From contig CAIKZO010000090.1 of NCBI GenBank assembly GCA_903832005.1, forward strand, positions 16,184-80,183: a stretch of 64,000 nt of DNA, written 5' to 3'. Within the stretch, counting starts at the first letter, position 1. The number at the start of each line of letters is the position of its first letter. Positions 26,877-35,919 of this stretch are shown piece by piece. The DNA is from Enhydrobacter aerosaccus (GTDB taxonomy: Bacteria; Pseudomonadota; Alphaproteobacteria; Reyranellales; Reyranellaceae). The translations under genes were made by a program, and so were the position numbers. The notes under the pieces were generated by a model. It did not search any database and was not told the origin of the DNA. It saw only the letters and a program-made list of their open reading frames with translations.

Positions 26877-27242
26877 TCAGTGATCGGCGAGCTTTCCGGC
26901 GAGCCTGTCGGCGAGTCGGGCTTCGAGTTCGGCGAGCCTTGCTTCGAGAGCCGCCACGCGCTTTCGGAGCTCGCCAACGTCATCAGCGCCGTTCCCAGAT
27001 GGAGCGGCAGAGGACGCGGACCCAGTCTCTGGCTGTGCGGCATGCGACCTACCTTGGGCAGCTTGTATTGCAGACGCAACCTGGGCGTTCGCGGCCGCGA
27101 ACAACCGCGCAATCTGCTCGGTCAGTGCCTGATCGGAGGCCAGGCCCGAGAGCTGGTTCTGCCAAAGGTCGAGATAACGGCGCGCCAGTCTGTCGAAGTC
27201 GCCCTTGTCCGAGCCTGTGGGGTCGTCGTTTCCGGTAGCCAT
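26877..27242 (-). CDS. Small PhaE-like protein with a coiled-coil C-terminus
   Basis: The 121-residue product has an N-terminal helix FDRLARRYLDLWQNQLSGL, similar to the W-rich start of PhaE, the non-catalytic subunit of class III PHA synthases. A linker rich in Ala and Ser follows. The end is a heptad coiled coil (VGELRKRVAALEARLAELEARLADRLA), a feature shared with other PHA-granule proteins. It is far shorter than classical PhaE (about 350 residues). It is immediately followed by the PhaC-like gene and divergent from phaR, which supports a role in polymer synthesis. No ribosome-binding site is seen before the ATG at 27242 or before the alternative at 27260. A TATACT box ends six bases before the ATG, so a leaderless message is possible. 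Confidence 0.7.
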   Translation of the reverse strand: MATGNDDPTGSDKGDFDRLARRYLDLWQNQLSGLASDQALTEQIARLFAAANAQVASAIQAAQGRSHAAQPETGSASSAAPSGNGADDVGELRKRVAALEARLAELEARLADRLAGKLADH

Positions 27243-27248
27243 GCGCGT

Positions 27249-27254
27249 AGTATA
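27249..27254 (-). promoter_or_regulatory. -10-like box directly before the PhaE-like gene
   Basis: On the minus strand TATACT occupies 27254-27249 and the ATG begins at 27242, which would place the transcription start at or next to the start codon. No convincing -35 hexamer is found 16-18 bases upstream. Confidence 0.25.
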
Positions 27255-27340
27255 GACCATCGTTGTTAAAACCGTTGTTCGCAGGCGCAAAGCGTGCCTT
27301 GTCGCACTGCGGCATCGGCGCTACTGTGACGAACGGTGTG

Positions 27341-27354
27341 TAAACGGGCGTTTA
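27341..27354. promoter_or_regulatory. Palindrome in the phaE-like/phaR intergenic region
   Basis: TAAACG and CGTTTA flank two G residues as a perfect 14-base inverted repeat, 35 bases before the phaR start. PhaR proteins are known to autoregulate, so this is a possible operator. However, it does not resemble the TGC-rich sites reported for Paracoccus PhaR. Confidence 0.25.
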
Positions 27355-27388
27355 GCGTGTCGCGGGGGCGAGAGGAGCGCAAAGCGTA

Positions 27389-28027
27389 ATGGCCGATCAG
27401 GCAGTACCCGAGGGTGGGCCCAAGCCCGCTCCGGTGGTGATCAAGAAATATGCGAACCGGCGGCTCTACAATACCGCCACGTCTTCCTACGTGACGCTCG
27501 ATCATCTGTCGCAGATGGTGAAGGATAAAACAGATTTCGTGGTCTACGACGCCAAGTCCGGCGAGGACATCACCCGCCCGGTCCTGACGCAGATCATCTT
27601 CGAGGAAGAGAGCAAGGGCGGCCAGACGCTCCTGCCGATCCCTTTCTTGCGCCAGCTCATCTCGTTCTACGGCGACAGCCTGCAAGGCGTCGTGCCGCAG
27701 TATCTCGAGATGTCGATGTCGCAGTTCGCGCGCAACCAGGAGCAGATGCGCAAGTACCTGCAGAACGCGTTCGGCTTCAACCCATTCCAGCAGTTCGAAT
27801 CGATGGGCAAGCAGAACATGGCGATGTTCGAGAACGCCATGCGCCTGTTCAATCCGTTCGCCGCCAACGGCCAGATCATGCCGAGCCCGATCAATGGCGC
27901 CGCGGAGCCGCCCAAGACCGATGTCGCGGCTCCCGCCGGCCCTCCCAGCGAGGAAGCGATCGACGACCTGAAGCGCAAGCTCGACGAACTGCAGAGCCAG
28001 CTCTCGCAGCTCGGCAAGAAGTCCTGA
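27389..28027 (+). CDS. phaR: Polyhydroxyalkanoate synthesis repressor PhaR
   Basis: The 212-residue DNA- and granule-binding regulator senses PHA. It represses phasin genes and its own gene until polymer accumulates. The N-terminal PHB/PHA accumulation domain VIKKYANRRLYNTATSSYVTLD is nearly invariant in the family. The second repeat-like PHB_acc domain follows (GGQTLLPIPFLRQLISFYGDSLQ), with a Met- and Phe-rich segment near residues 110-160 and a C-terminal coiled coil (IDDLKRKLDELQSQLSQLG). It is divergent from the PhaE-like/PhaC-like genes with a 146-base shared upstream region. It is followed after 4 bases by a DUF1289 gene. Confidence 0.95.
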   Translation: MADQAVPEGGPKPAPVVIKKYANRRLYNTATSSYVTLDHLSQMVKDKTDFVVYDAKSGEDITRPVLTQIIFEEESKGGQTLLPIPFLRQLISFYGDSLQGVVPQYLEMSMSQFARNQEQMRKYLQNAFGFNPFQQFESMGKQNMAMFENAMRLFNPFAANGQIMPSPINGAAEPPKTDVAAPAGPPSEEAIDDLKRKLDELQSQLSQLGKKS

Positions 28028-28031
28028 AACC

Positions 28032-28223
28032 ATGTCTGCGCCGACGCCTTCGCCGGTGCGGCGCACGCTGTCGCCCTGCAAGGGCATCTGCATGATGGAC
28101 CCACGCGGTCCCTACTGCCTCGGCTGCAAGCGCACGATCGACGAGATCGGCCGCTGGCAGATGATGGAAGAGACCGAGCGGCAGCGGATCGTGGGCGAAC
28201 TGAAGGGCCGGAAGCTCAGCTAA
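28032..28223 (+). CDS. DUF1289 small cysteine protein
   Basis: The 63-residue protein has the DUF1289 signature. SPCKGICMMD supplies two cysteines, CLGCKRTIDEIGRW supplies two more, and a helical end rich in Glu, Arg and Met follows. The four cysteines suggest metal binding, perhaps Zn or Fe-S, but the function is not known. It lies 4 bases after phaR and probably shares its transcript. It is convergent with the enoyl-CoA hydratase gene, 13 bases away. Confidence 0.88.
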   Translation: MSAPTPSPVRRTLSPCKGICMMDPRGPYCLGCKRTIDEIGRWQMMEETERQRIVGELKGRKLS

Positions 28224-28236
28224 CGGCCCCAGAAGA

Positions 28237-29046
28237 CTAACGTCCCTTGAACACCGGCTTGCGCTTCTGGCGAAACGCGGTCGTCCCTTCCTTGTAGTCC
28301 TCGGTCAGTCCCGTCAACACGTTCTGGTCGGCGTCCATGTGCGCGGCGAGATCGTCGAGCGCATGCGTCAGCCGGTTCACCGATGCCTTGGTCATGCGCA
28401 CCGGGATCGGCGGCTGCAGCGCGATGCGCTCGGCAAAGGCCATAGTCGCCGGCAGCACCTGGCCGTCGTTGACCACCTTCTCGACCAGACCCCAGTCGAG
28501 CGCGTCCGCAGCATCAATCCGGTCGGAGGCCAGGATCACCGCCTGCTTGGTGCGCGCCGGCCCCATCAACGCCAGCAGGCGCGGGATCGAGCCCCAGCTC
28601 ATATTCATGCCGAGCTCGACCTCGGGAATGCGGAAATGCGCGCCCGTCCCGCAGAAGCGGAAGTCGAGCGCCACCACCAGCGCCGCACCACCGCCGACGC
28701 AATGGCCCTCGATCGCCGCGATCGTCACCTGATCCATGTCCTGCCAGGCCTTGCACATGCGTGGACCGAGGCGCTGGCGCTGGATGCGCTCGCCGACCGG
28801 CAGATCCTCGCGGCCGCGGCTCTCGGGATCCTTGAGGTCGAAGCCTGCCGAGAAGGCCTTGGCCGAGCCCGTTAGGATCACGACCGAGGTCTCGAGATCG
28901 TCCTCGAAGTCGCGCGGCACGTCACGCAACTCGCGCATCGCCTGCTGGCTGAGCGCATTGATGTTGTCGCCCCGATCGAAGCGCACGACAGCGATGCGAC
29001 CCTGCGGTCCGAGGCCTTTCTCGACTTTGACGAAGCGCCGTTCCAT
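28237..29046 (-). CDS. Enoyl-CoA hydratase/isomerase family protein
   Basis: The 269-residue crotonase-fold protein has the oxyanion-hole segments AFSAGFDLKD and IEGHCVGGGAALVVALDFRFCG, as well as RIPEVELGMNMSWGSIPRL. The C-terminal part VRMTKASVNRLTHALDD is also typical. At the usual second-Glu position the PEVELGM segment keeps a Glu, so hydration is plausible. The first catalytic Glu (normally in the ALxGGGxEL motif) is replaced, since the sequence there reads GGGAALVVALD. Isomerase or other crotonase chemistry is therefore possible. The gene stands alone, convergent with the DUF1289 gene and divergent from the serine hydrolase gene. Confidence 0.88.
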   Translation of the reverse strand: MERRFVKVEKGLGPQGRIAVVRFDRGDNINALSQQAMRELRDVPRDFEDDLETSVVILTGSAKAFSAGFDLKDPESRGREDLPVGERIQRQRLGPRMCKAWQDMDQVTIAAIEGHCVGGGAALVVALDFRFCGTGAHFRIPEVELGMNMSWGSIPRLLALMGPARTKQAVILASDRIDAADALDWGLVEKVVNDGQVLPATMAFAERIALQPPIPVRMTKASVNRLTHALDDLAAHMDADQNVLTGLTEDYKEGTTAFRQKRKPVFKGR

Positions 29047-29124
29047 CGCGCGTCTCTCCCCGGTTTCCGCGAACCCTACCGCCTCGCCTTTACAAGCGCG
29101 AGCCGCTTGGGTTCACTGCACGCC

Positions 29125-30726
29125 ATGCCCCAGACCATCGGATCCATCGCCCTCGAACGCCGCGTCGATGCGCTGTTCGCCCGCTACACCCAGCCCGGCT
29201 CGCCCGGCGCCATCGTGGGCGTCATGCGGGGCGGCGAGATCGAGCTGTGCAAGGGCTATGGCCTAGCCAGCATCGAGCATGGCGTGCCGATCACGCCAAA
29301 GACCCGCTTCCGCATCGCCTCGGTCAGCAAGCAGTTCACGGTGACCGCGGCGTTGATGCTGGCGGCCGAAGGCAAGCTCAAGCTCTCCGATCCGCCGCAC
29401 ACATACCTCAAGGACTTGGCGCCGCTGCCGGTCACCATCGATCAGATGATGCGTAACTCCAGCGGCTGGCCCGACTTCCTCGAGCTACTGCGCATGGGCG
29501 GCCATGGCCTCGACAAGCCGGCGCGGCCGGAAGACCTGTATGCCGCTTGCGTGCTCAATCGCGACCTCAACTTCAAGCCGGGCAGCCGCTTTCTCTACAG
29601 CAACTCGAACTTCCTGCTGCTCGGCCGCATCATCGAGACGCTCACCAAGCAGAAGCTGGGCGACGTCCTGGCGGAGCGCATCTTCAAGCCGCTCGGCATG
29701 GCCAACACCATGCTGGCGGCCGACATCGGCACGGTGATTCCGAATCTCGCCACGGCCTATCTCGCCACGCCCGAGCAGGGGTTCCGCCGCGCCGCGCACG
29801 GCTATCCGCAGGGCGGCGAAGGCGGCCTCACCTCGACGGTCGAGGATCTGTTCATCTGGTCTCGCCACTTCGACGAGCCGGTGCTGGGCAAGACCCTGCC
29901 GGCGCAACTCACCGCCGCCACACCGCTCACCGGCGGACACCCCAATCGCTATCACCGCGGCGTCACGGTCGGTAATTTCCGCGGCTTCGAGACCGTGGGC
30001 CATGGCGGGCTGTGGCCGGGCTTCCGTACACACTTCCTGCGCCTGCCGGCGGCCGGCCTCACCGTCGTGGTGATCGCCAATGTCGACAGCATCGATCCGC
30101 AGCGGCTCTCGCACACGATCGCAGGCGAAGCGCTGGCCGGCGACAAACGGCTGAAGCCCGAACTGCCGCCGATCACCGAGGCCGAGATCAAGCCGATCGC
30201 CGGCACCTGGTTCAACGCCGACGAGCCGTCGCTGTTCGACCTGGCCTGGAAGAATGGCGAAGCCACAGTGACGCAATACGGCCAATCCTTCGCGATCTTC
30301 AGAGTGGCCGGTGGCTGGTTCGGCCCGGAGCACGGCTTGACCGAGTTGATGCTCAAGCCGGGCAAGGGCGGTCTGCGCGTCGATCTCGGCGCCGGCCGTG
30401 TGTTCACTTTCAAGAAAGTGACGAAGCGCAAAGTCGTGCCCGCGGCGATCGCCGGCATCTTCGCCTCGCCCGACACCGGCGCCACCTGGCACATCCGCCG
30501 GGGCGGCGCGGACTACACGATGGCCGTCTACGGTCCACTGGTGAGCGGCGGCGCTGCCTGGACGCTGGCCGGCATCGACGCCGACACGGTCGAGATCATC
30601 TCGCCCGGCGCCTGGATCAAATCGACTCAGCTTGCCCATCTCGAACGCGACAAGGCCGGCAAGATTACCGCCCTCGTCGTCTCGACCGGCCGCCTCAAGA
30701 ACGTGCGCTTCGAACGCACCGGCTGA
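29125..30726 (+). CDS. Serine hydrolase of the beta-lactamase/D-aminopeptidase (DAP) type
   Basis: The 533-residue protein has a class C beta-lactamase-like domain in the first about 340 residues. The nucleophile motif is S-x-x-K in SVSKQF, the second motif is Y-S-N in FLYSNSNF, and a third HGG motif lies in VGHGGLWPGF. The remaining 190 residues form two beta-rich segments (for example GTWFNADEPSLFDLAWKNGEATV). This matches the B and C barrels of the D-aminopeptidase DAP, whose total length (about 520) is close. I see no signal peptide from the chosen ATG. An in-frame TTG at 29107 would add only six residues. The likely substrates are peptides with an N-terminal D-amino acid. Confidence 0.88.
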   Translation: MPQTIGSIALERRVDALFARYTQPGSPGAIVGVMRGGEIELCKGYGLASIEHGVPITPKTRFRIASVSKQFTVTAALMLAAEGKLKLSDPPHTYLKDLAPLPVTIDQMMRNSSGWPDFLELLRMGGHGLDKPARPEDLYAACVLNRDLNFKPGSRFLYSNSNFLLLGRIIETLTKQKLGDVLAERIFKPLGMANTMLAADIGTVIPNLATAYLATPEQGFRRAAHGYPQGGEGGLTSTVEDLFIWSRHFDEPVLGKTLPAQLTAATPLTGGHPNRYHRGVTVGNFRGFETVGHGGLWPGFRTHFLRLPAAGLTVVVIANVDSIDPQRLSHTIAGEALAGDKRLKPELPPITEAEIKPIAGTWFNADEPSLFDLAWKNGEATVTQYGQSFAIFRVAGGWFGPEHGLTELMLKPGKGGLRVDLGAGRVFTFKKVTKRKVVPAAIAGIFASPDTGATWHIRRGGADYTMAVYGPLVSGGAAWTLAGIDADTVEIISPGAWIKSTQLAHLERDKAGKITALVVSTGRLKNVRFERTG

Positions 30727-30738
30727 GAAAAATGACGC

Positions 30739-30766
30739 GAGATGCACCAATTTCCTGGGGCATCTC
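30739..30766. terminator. Stem-loop between two convergent genes
   Basis: GAGATGC (30739-30745) pairs with GCATCTC (30760-30766). It lies 13 bases past the serine hydrolase stop and about 90 bases past the stop of the opposing binding-protein gene. No T-run follows, so factor-independent termination is uncertain. Confidence 0.4.
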
Positions 30767-30858
30767 CGATGCCGATGGCGTAAGGCTCTTAGGCGTTTTG
30801 TACCGGATTCCGCCCCTCCCTCCGCGGAATAATATTGCGCGGACGAGGCGGCCGATTC

Positions 30859-31890
30859 TCAGCGGAACGGGATGGCGTACATCAGGCCGCCGTTCGTCCA
30901 CAGCGCGTTCAGGCCGCGGTCGAGCTTGAGCGGCGTCGCCTTGCCGACGTTGCGCTCGAAGCTATCGCCGTAGTTCCCGACCTGCTTGACGATGTTGTAC
31001 ATCCACTTCTCGTCGACGCCGACCGCCTTGCCGTAGCCTGGCGTCACGCCGAGGAAGCGCTTGACGACGGGATCGTCGCTCTTGGCCATCTCGTCGACGT
31101 TGGCCTGGCTGATGCCGAGCTCCTCCGCCTCGACCATGCCGTCGAGCACGAAGCGCACGAGATCGAACCACTGGTCGTCGCCATGGCGCACCATCGGCCC
31201 CAGCGGCTCCTTGGAGATGCGCTCGGGCAGGATCACCTGCTCGCCCTTGTCGGAGAGCTGGCCCGCGCGCACGCCCGCGAGGCCCGAGGAGTCCGTCGTG
31301 TAGGAATCGCAGCGGCCCGAGGCATAGGCCTGCAGCAGCTCGTCGAGCTTATCGATCAGCACCGGCTTGAAGGTCATCTTGTTGCGGCGGAAATAGTCCG
31401 CGAGGTTGAGCTCGGTGGTCGTGCCGGGCTGCACGCAGATCGTGGCGCCGTTCAGCTCCTTGGCGCTCTTGATGCCCGACTTGGCCGGCACCATGAACCC
31501 TTGGCCGTCGTAGAAATTCACGCCCGCGCCATTGAAGCCCAACTGCGTGTCGCGCAGCAGGGTTTGCGTGGCGTTGCGCGTGATCACGTCGACCTCGCCC
31601 GACTGCAGCGCCACAAAGCGCTGCTGCGACGTGGTCGGCGTGAACTTCACCTTCTCGGCGTCGCCGAACATGGCCGCCGCGATCGCCTTGCAGAGATCGA
31701 CGTCGAGGCCGGTCCACTGGCCCTTGCTGTCGGCGAAGGAGAAGCCCGCGAGCCCGGTGTTGACCGCGCAATGCACGAAACCCTTGGCCTTCACCGCATC
31801 GAAGGTCTGGCCGGCTGACGCGGGTGAAGTGGCCTGCAGCGCGCCCAGCCAGGCGAGCGCCGCTAGTGCGGCGACGGATTTGAACGACAT
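30859..31890 (-). CDS. aapJ: General L-amino-acid-binding protein, AapJ type
   Basis: The 343-residue periplasmic protein matches AapJ/BztA receptors of the general L-amino acid ABC importer. The signal peptide ends near SPASAG and the mature part starts GQTFDAVKAKGFVHCAVNTGL. Diagnostic segments are GQWTGLDVDLCKAIAAAMFG, VDVITRNATQTLLRDTQLG and VGNYGDSFERNVG. The ATG at 31890 is chosen because it starts the signal peptide; the frame runs on upstream without a plausible start context. The partner genes aapQ, aapM and aapP are absent here, so it is an orphan or serves a distant transporter. Confidence 0.92.
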   Translation of the reverse strand: MSFKSVAALAALAWLGALQATSPASAGQTFDAVKAKGFVHCAVNTGLAGFSFADSKGQWTGLDVDLCKAIAAAMFGDAEKVKFTPTTSQQRFVALQSGEVDVITRNATQTLLRDTQLGFNGAGVNFYDGQGFMVPAKSGIKSAKELNGATICVQPGTTTELNLADYFRRNKMTFKPVLIDKLDELLQAYASGRCDSYTTDSSGLAGVRAGQLSDKGEQVILPERISKEPLGPMVRHGDDQWFDLVRFVLDGMVEAEELGISQANVDEMAKSDDPVVKRFLGVTPGYGKAVGVDEKWMYNIVKQVGNYGDSFERNVGKATPLKLDRGLNALWTNGGLMYAIPFR

Positions 31891-31967
31891 TGGAAGCCCC
31901 CGGTTCTTGATGACCTGGGGCCACCGTAGCAAAAGACGGGCCCGCCCGAGCAGGCTATGATCCGCCC

Positions 31968-32369
31968 ATGACCGTTGTCGTCGACGCAATCGATCACCTT
32001 GTCGCCAATGTCCGCGACGTGGAGGTCTCTGCTGCGTGGTACCAGCGCGTGCTGGGCATGGTCCGTGAGGACGTGCCGACGCCGCACGGTCCCGTGACGA
32101 CGGTGCGGTTCGGACGTCAGAAGATCAATCTGCGGCCGATCTCCGCCAGCAAGAAGGCCTGGTTCACCGCGGATCACGAACAGGCGGGCAGTGACGATCT
32201 TTGCTTCCTGACAGGCTCGACGCCGCAACAAGTGGTCGATCACCTGCACGCCTGCGGTGTCGCGATCGCCGAGGGCCCGGGTGAAAAGCGCGGCGCCCAG
32301 GGCACAATCGTGTCTGTCTATTGCCGGGATCCCGACGGCAGCCTGATCGAGATCTCTTCTTACAAGTAA
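31968..32369 (+). CDS. VOC-family (glyoxalase/bleomycin-resistance-like) protein
   Basis: The 133-residue protein is a single vicinal-oxygen-chelate module with the two beta-alpha-beta-beta-beta repeats. Potential metal ligands are His in AIDHLVANVRD, a His in DHEQAGSDDLCF, and Glu in SLIEISSYK. Relatives annotated as virulence-associated or dioxygenase-like proteins have the same layout. The chemistry is unknown. A TATGAT box ends six bases before the ATG and no ribosome-binding site is evident, so a leaderless message is possible. It is divergent from aapJ and convergent with sdhB. Confidence 0.88.
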   Translation: MTVVVDAIDHLVANVRDVEVSAAWYQRVLGMVREDVPTPHGPVTTVRFGRQKINLRPISASKKAWFTADHEQAGSDDLCFLTGSTPQQVVDHLHACGVAIAEGPGEKRGAQGTIVSVYCRDPDGSLIEISSYK

Positions 32370-32370
32370 G

Positions 32371-32388
32371 GCGGGCCTGGAGGCCCGC
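32371..32388. terminator. Stem-loop between the VOC gene and the sdh operon end
   Basis: GCGGGCC (32371-32377) and GGCCCGC (32382-32388) form a perfect 7-bp, all-GC stem with a four-base loop. It starts one base after the VOC stop codon and 12 bases beyond the sdhB stop on the other strand. It can serve both convergent transcripts. Neither side has a T-run. Confidence 0.55.
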
Positions 32389-32400
32389 GGTCCCGGAAGA

Positions 32401-33180
32401 CTAGATCGTCCGCTCGACCAGCATCTTCTTGATCTCGCCGATCGCCTTGGCGGGATTGAGGCTCTTCGGGCAGGTCTTGGTGCAGTTCATGATCGTGTGG
32501 CAGCGGTAGAGCCGGAACGGGTCCTCGAGATTGTCGAGGCGCTCGCCCTTGCCCTCGTCGCGGCTGTCGGCCAGCCAGCGATAGGCCTGCAGCAGGACGG
32601 CCGGGCCGAGGTAGCGGTCGCCACTCCACCAGTAGCTGGGGCACGAGGTCGAGCAGCAGAAGCACAGGATGCATTCCCACAGGCCGTCGAGCTTGGCGCG
32701 CTCTTCCGGCGACTGGATGCGCTCGCGCGTCGGCGGCGCGGTGGTCGACTTGAGCCACGGCTCGATCGAGGCGAGCTGCGCGTACGGCACGTTGAGGTCG
32801 GGCACCAGGTCCTTGACCACCGGCATGTGCGGCAGCGGATAGATCTTCACGTCGCCCTTCACATCGGCGATGAACTTGGTGCAGGCCAGCGTGTTGGTAC
32901 CGTCGATGTTCATCGCGCACGAGCCACACACGCCCTCGCGGCACGAGCGGCGGAAGGTGAGCGAGCTGTCGGTCTCGTTCTTGATCTTGATCAGCGCGTC
33001 GAGAACCATCGGACCGCAGGTGTCCATGTCGACTTCGTAGGTGTCGACGCTGGGCTTCTTGCCGTCGTCCGGCGTCCAGCGATAGACCTTGAACTTCTTG
33101 ATGTTCTTGGTCCCGGCTACCGCCTTGTAGGTCTCGCCGACGCCGATCTTGGAATTGGCGGGCAGTGCAAACTCAGCCAT
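32401..33180 (-). CDS. sdhB: Succinate dehydrogenase iron-sulfur subunit
   Basis: The 259-residue subunit carries the three Fe-S clusters that pass electrons from SdhA to ubiquinone. The [2Fe-2S] ligands are in [15 protein letters not shown], and the [4Fe-4S] and [3Fe-4S] ligands in [16 protein letters not shown] and [17 protein letters not shown]. It is the last gene of sdhCDAB and starts 15 bases after the sdhA stop. Length and all ligand cysteines are normal for the alphaproteobacterial enzyme. Confidence 0.97.
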   Translation of the reverse strand: MAEFALPANSKIGVGETYKAVAGTKNIKKFKVYRWTPDDGKKPSVDTYEVDMDTCGPMVLDALIKIKNETDSSLTFRRSCREGVCGSCAMNIDGTNTLACTKFIADVKGDVKIYPLPHMPVVKDLVPDLNVPYAQLASIEPWLKSTTAPPTRERIQSPEERAKLDGLWECILCFCCSTSCPSYWWSGDRYLGPAVLLQAYRWLADSRDEGKGERLDNLEDPFRLYRCHTIMNCTKTCPKSLNPAKAIGEIKKMLVERTI

Positions 33181-33195
33181 CGCTTCCTCTCGAAC

Positions 33196-35046
33196 TCAGT
33201 AGACGCGCGCTTTGGGTGGGAACGACTGCACGTCGTTGCTCATCGGCTGCAGGTTGACCGGACGGTAGTCGATCCGGGTCTTGCCGGTGTCGCAGTCGAC
33301 CCAGACGGCCGTGTGCTTCAGCCAGTTCTTGTCGTCGCGATCGGGGAAGTCCTCGTGCGCGTGCGCGCCGCGGCTCTCGTGGCGGTTGGCGGCCGAGTAG
33401 ATCGTGCCCATCGCCTGCACGATCAGGTTCTCGAACTCCAGGGTCTCCATGAGATCGGAGTTCCAGATCATCGAGCGATCCTTGACCTTGATGTCGTCCT
33501 TGCCGGCGAACACCTTGTCCATGTTGGCGCAGCCCTCGGCCAGCGTCTTGCTGGTGCGGAACACCGCGCAGTCGTTCTGCATGGTCTTCTGCATCGCCGC
33601 GCGCAGCTGGGCCGTCGGCGTGCCGCCGTTGGCATGGCGTGCCTTGTCGAGGCGGGCGATCGCGTTCTCGCCGGCGTTGGCGACCTGCTTATGCGGCATG
33701 CCGGGCGTCATCTGCTCGGCGACGCGGTTGGCGGCCGAGCGGCCGAACACGACCAGCTCGAGCAGCGAGTTCGAGCCCAGGCGATTGGCGCCGTGGACGC
33801 CGATCGAAGCGGCCTCGCCCAGCGCCATCAGGCCGGGGACCGTGGCGAACGGATCGCCGTCCCTCACCGTCATGACGTCGCAGTGATAGTTCGCCGGAAT
33901 GCCGCCCATGTTGTAGTGGCAGGTCGGCAGGATGGGAATCGGCTGACGCGTCACGTCGACACCGGCGAAGATGCGCGCGGTTTCGGCGATGCCCGGCAGG
34001 CGCTCGTGAATGACCTTCGGGTCGAGATGCTCGACGTGCAGCTCGATGTAATCCTTGTTGGGACCGCAGCCGCGGCCTTCGCGGATCTCGATGGTCATCG
34101 AACGCGAGACGACGTCGCGCGAGGCGAGATCCTTGGCCGACGGCGCGTAGCGCTCCATGAAGCGCTCGCCGCTGGCATTGGTGACGTAGCCGCCTTCGCC
34201 GCGCACGCCCTCGGTGATCAGGCAGCCCGCGCCGAACACGCCGGTCGGATGGAACTGCACGAACTCGAGGTCCTGCAGCGGCAAGCCCGCCCGCAGCGCC
34301 ATCGCGCCGCCGTCACCGGTGCATGTGTGAGCCGAGGTCGCGGTCTGGTAGACGCGGCCATAGCCGCCGGTCGCCAACACCACCTTGTGGGCGCGGAAGC
34401 GATGGATCGTGCCGTCGTCGAGGTTCCAGGCCATGACGCCGCGGCAGACGCCCTCGTCCATGATCAGGTCGAGCGCGAAATACTCGATGAAGAACTCGGC
34501 GTGATTTCTGAGCGACTGCTGGTAGAGCGTGTGCAGGATGGCGTGGCCGGTGCGGTCGGCCGCGGCGCAGGTGCGCTGGGCGATGCCCTTGCCGTATTCG
34601 GTGGTCATGCCGCCGAACGGGCGCTGGTAGATCTTGCCCTCGGCCGTGCGCGAGAACGGCACGCCGAAATGCTCGAGTTCGATGATCGCGGGAATGCCGT
34701 CGCGGCACATGTATTCGATCGAGTCCTGGTCGCCCAGCCAGTCCGAGCCCTTGACCGTGTCGTACATGTGCCAGCGCCAGTCGTCTGGTCCCATGTTGCC
34801 GAGCGCCGCCGAGATGCCGCCCTGGGCAGCGACCGTGTGGCTGCGGGTCGGGAACACCTTGGTGATGCAGGCGGTCTTGAAGCCCTTGTTGGCCATGCCG
34901 AAGGTGGCGCGCAGGCCAGCGCCGCCGGCGCCGACGACCACGACGTCGTATTCGTGCTCGATGATGGTGTAGGCGCGACCGCCGATATTGACCGTGCCGG
35001 CCGCAGATCCGCTACCCTGGCCGTTGCTCTTGCCTTGTTCGGCCAT
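33196..35046 (-). CDS. sdhA: Succinate dehydrogenase flavoprotein subunit
   Basis: The 616-residue subunit oxidises succinate to fumarate at the membrane. FAD binding is shown by [19 protein letters not shown]. The covalent-flavin histidine lies in [11 protein letters not shown], and the catalytic region contains [34 protein letters not shown] and [17 protein letters not shown] are also canonical. The ATG at 35046 is preferred, because the upstream-open frame would cross sdhD. A short Gly- and Ser-rich N-terminal extension ([15 protein letters not shown]) before the first strand is a small oddity. It starts 2 bases after sdhD. Confidence 0.97.
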   Translation of the reverse strand: MAEQGKSNGQGSGSAAGTVNIGGRAYTIIEHEYDVVVVGAGGAGLRATFGMANKGFKTACITKVFPTRSHTVAAQGGISAALGNMGPDDWRWHMYDTVKGSDWLGDQDSIEYMCRDGIPAIIELEHFGVPFSRTAEGKIYQRPFGGMTTEYGKGIAQRTCAAADRTGHAILHTLYQQSLRNHAEFFIEYFALDLIMDEGVCRGVMAWNLDDGTIHRFRAHKVVLATGGYGRVYQTATSAHTCTGDGGAMALRAGLPLQDLEFVQFHPTGVFGAGCLITEGVRGEGGYVTNASGERFMERYAPSAKDLASRDVVSRSMTIEIREGRGCGPNKDYIELHVEHLDPKVIHERLPGIAETARIFAGVDVTRQPIPILPTCHYNMGGIPANYHCDVMTVRDGDPFATVPGLMALGEAASIGVHGANRLGSNSLLELVVFGRSAANRVAEQMTPGMPHKQVANAGENAIARLDKARHANGGTPTAQLRAAMQKTMQNDCAVFRTSKTLAEGCANMDKVFAGKDDIKVKDRSMIWNSDLMETLEFENLIVQAMGTIYSAANRHESRGAHAHEDFPDRDDKNWLKHTAVWVDCDTGKTRIDYRPVNLQPMSNDVQSFPPKARVY

Positions 35047-35048
35047 GA

Positions 35049-35429
35049 CTAGCCTCCGAAACCGATACGCATGATCCCCACGATGGCCCCGAGGCCAAAC
35101 AGCACGGCGATGAACTTGGTGAGGACGATCATCGCGACGCGCAGCCCGCCGTCGGTGTAATCCTCCCACACGACCTGCAGGCCGAGCTGGCCGTGATGAA
35201 GACCGATGCCGATCGTCAGGATCAGCAGCACCATGACCAGCGGCGAGCCGATCCAGGCGCGCACGACGGCGTAGTCGGCGCCACTCATCATGACCAGCGA
35301 GATGGCAAACCACACCACGAGCGGGATCAGCGCGATCGCGGTGATGCGCTGCATCCACCAGTGATGGACGCCTTCCTTGGCCGAACCGAGGCCGCGGGCG
35401 CGGGAAAGGGGAGTACGGGTGTCGTTCAT
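35049..35429 (-). CDS. sdhD: Succinate dehydrogenase membrane anchor subunit SdhD
   Basis: The 126-residue hydrophobic protein has three transmembrane helices (from [15 protein letters not shown], from [19 protein letters not shown], and the C-terminal [20 protein letters not shown]). The family motif [10 protein letters not shown] comes before helix 1, and the putative haem-ligand His lies in [18 protein letters not shown]. With SdhC it anchors complex II and forms the quinone site. It starts 10 bases after the sdhC stop. Confidence 0.93.
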   Translation of the reverse strand: MNDTRTPLSRARGLGSAKEGVHHWWMQRITAIALIPLVVWFAISLVMMSGADYAVVRAWIGSPLVMVLLILTIGIGLHHGQLGLQVVWEDYTDGGLRVAMIVLTKFIAVLFGLGAIVGIMRIGFGG

Positions 35430-35439
35430 CGTGCCCTCC

Positions 35440-35838
35440 TCACATCAACCGCAGGCCGACGACCCACGAGGCCGCCGTGGCGACCAGCGAGACGACGACG
35501 ACGATCCAGGCGCTGCGGTCGGCGTCCTTCAGCTCGAAGCCGTAGCCCGCATCCCAGAAGAGATGGCGGATGCCGTTGCACAGATGGAAGAAGGCGCTGA
35601 ACAGCCAGCCACCGAGAACGATGCGGCCGACGATCGAGCTGTTGAAGCTCTGGAACAGGGAATAGGCGTGCGGATTGGAGGCCGCGTACATAACCCACGT
35701 CGCCAGGTAGAGGGCGCCGATGGAAAGTGCGATTCCGGTCGCACGGTGCAGGATCGATAGGATGGCCAGCATCGGCAGCCGATAGACCTGCAGATGCGGG
35801 GAGAGCGGCCGGTTTGTCGGCCGATTGGCGACGCTCAT
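35440..35838 (-). CDS. sdhC: Succinate dehydrogenase cytochrome b556 subunit SdhC
   Basis: The 132-residue membrane subunit carries the signature NRPLSPHLQVYRLP followed by SILHRATGIALSIG in helix 1. The haem-ligand motif is HLFWDAGYGF, where the His is on helix 2. There are three transmembrane segments. It is the first gene of sdhCDAB. A promoter candidate with TTGACT and a 16-base spacer lies 35-62 bases upstream of the ATG at 35838. Confidence 0.94.
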   Translation of the reverse strand: MSVANRPTNRPLSPHLQVYRLPMLAILSILHRATGIALSIGALYLATWVMYAASNPHAYSLFQSFNSSIVGRIVLGGWLFSAFFHLCNGIRHLFWDAGYGFELKDADRSAWIVVVVSLVATAASWVVGLRLM

Positions 35839-35872
35839 CGCGTGAAAACCTCTTTAGCCTGGGGCATCAGCG

Positions 35873-35900
35873 TTTTTAGCGCGCGCCGCCCTCAAGTCAA
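35873..35900 (-). promoter_or_regulatory. Candidate promoter of sdhCDAB
   Basis: On the minus strand TTGACT (35900-35895) and TAAAAA (35878-35873) are separated by 16 bases, leaving a leader of about 30 bases before sdhC. The -35 box matches five of six consensus bases. Confidence 0.45.
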
Positions 35901-35919
35901 CGAATGTCGGCCCTGCGTA

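Noticed and set aside
27243..27388. Known PhaR operator (TGC-rich repeat) in the phaR upstream region
   Set aside because: I could not find the CTGC...GCAG pattern reported for other PhaR proteins; only an unrelated palindrome is present.
32497..35052. An 851-codon open frame opposite sdhA and sdhB
   Set aside because: It is antisense to two unmistakable genes and has the biased composition of a shadow frame.
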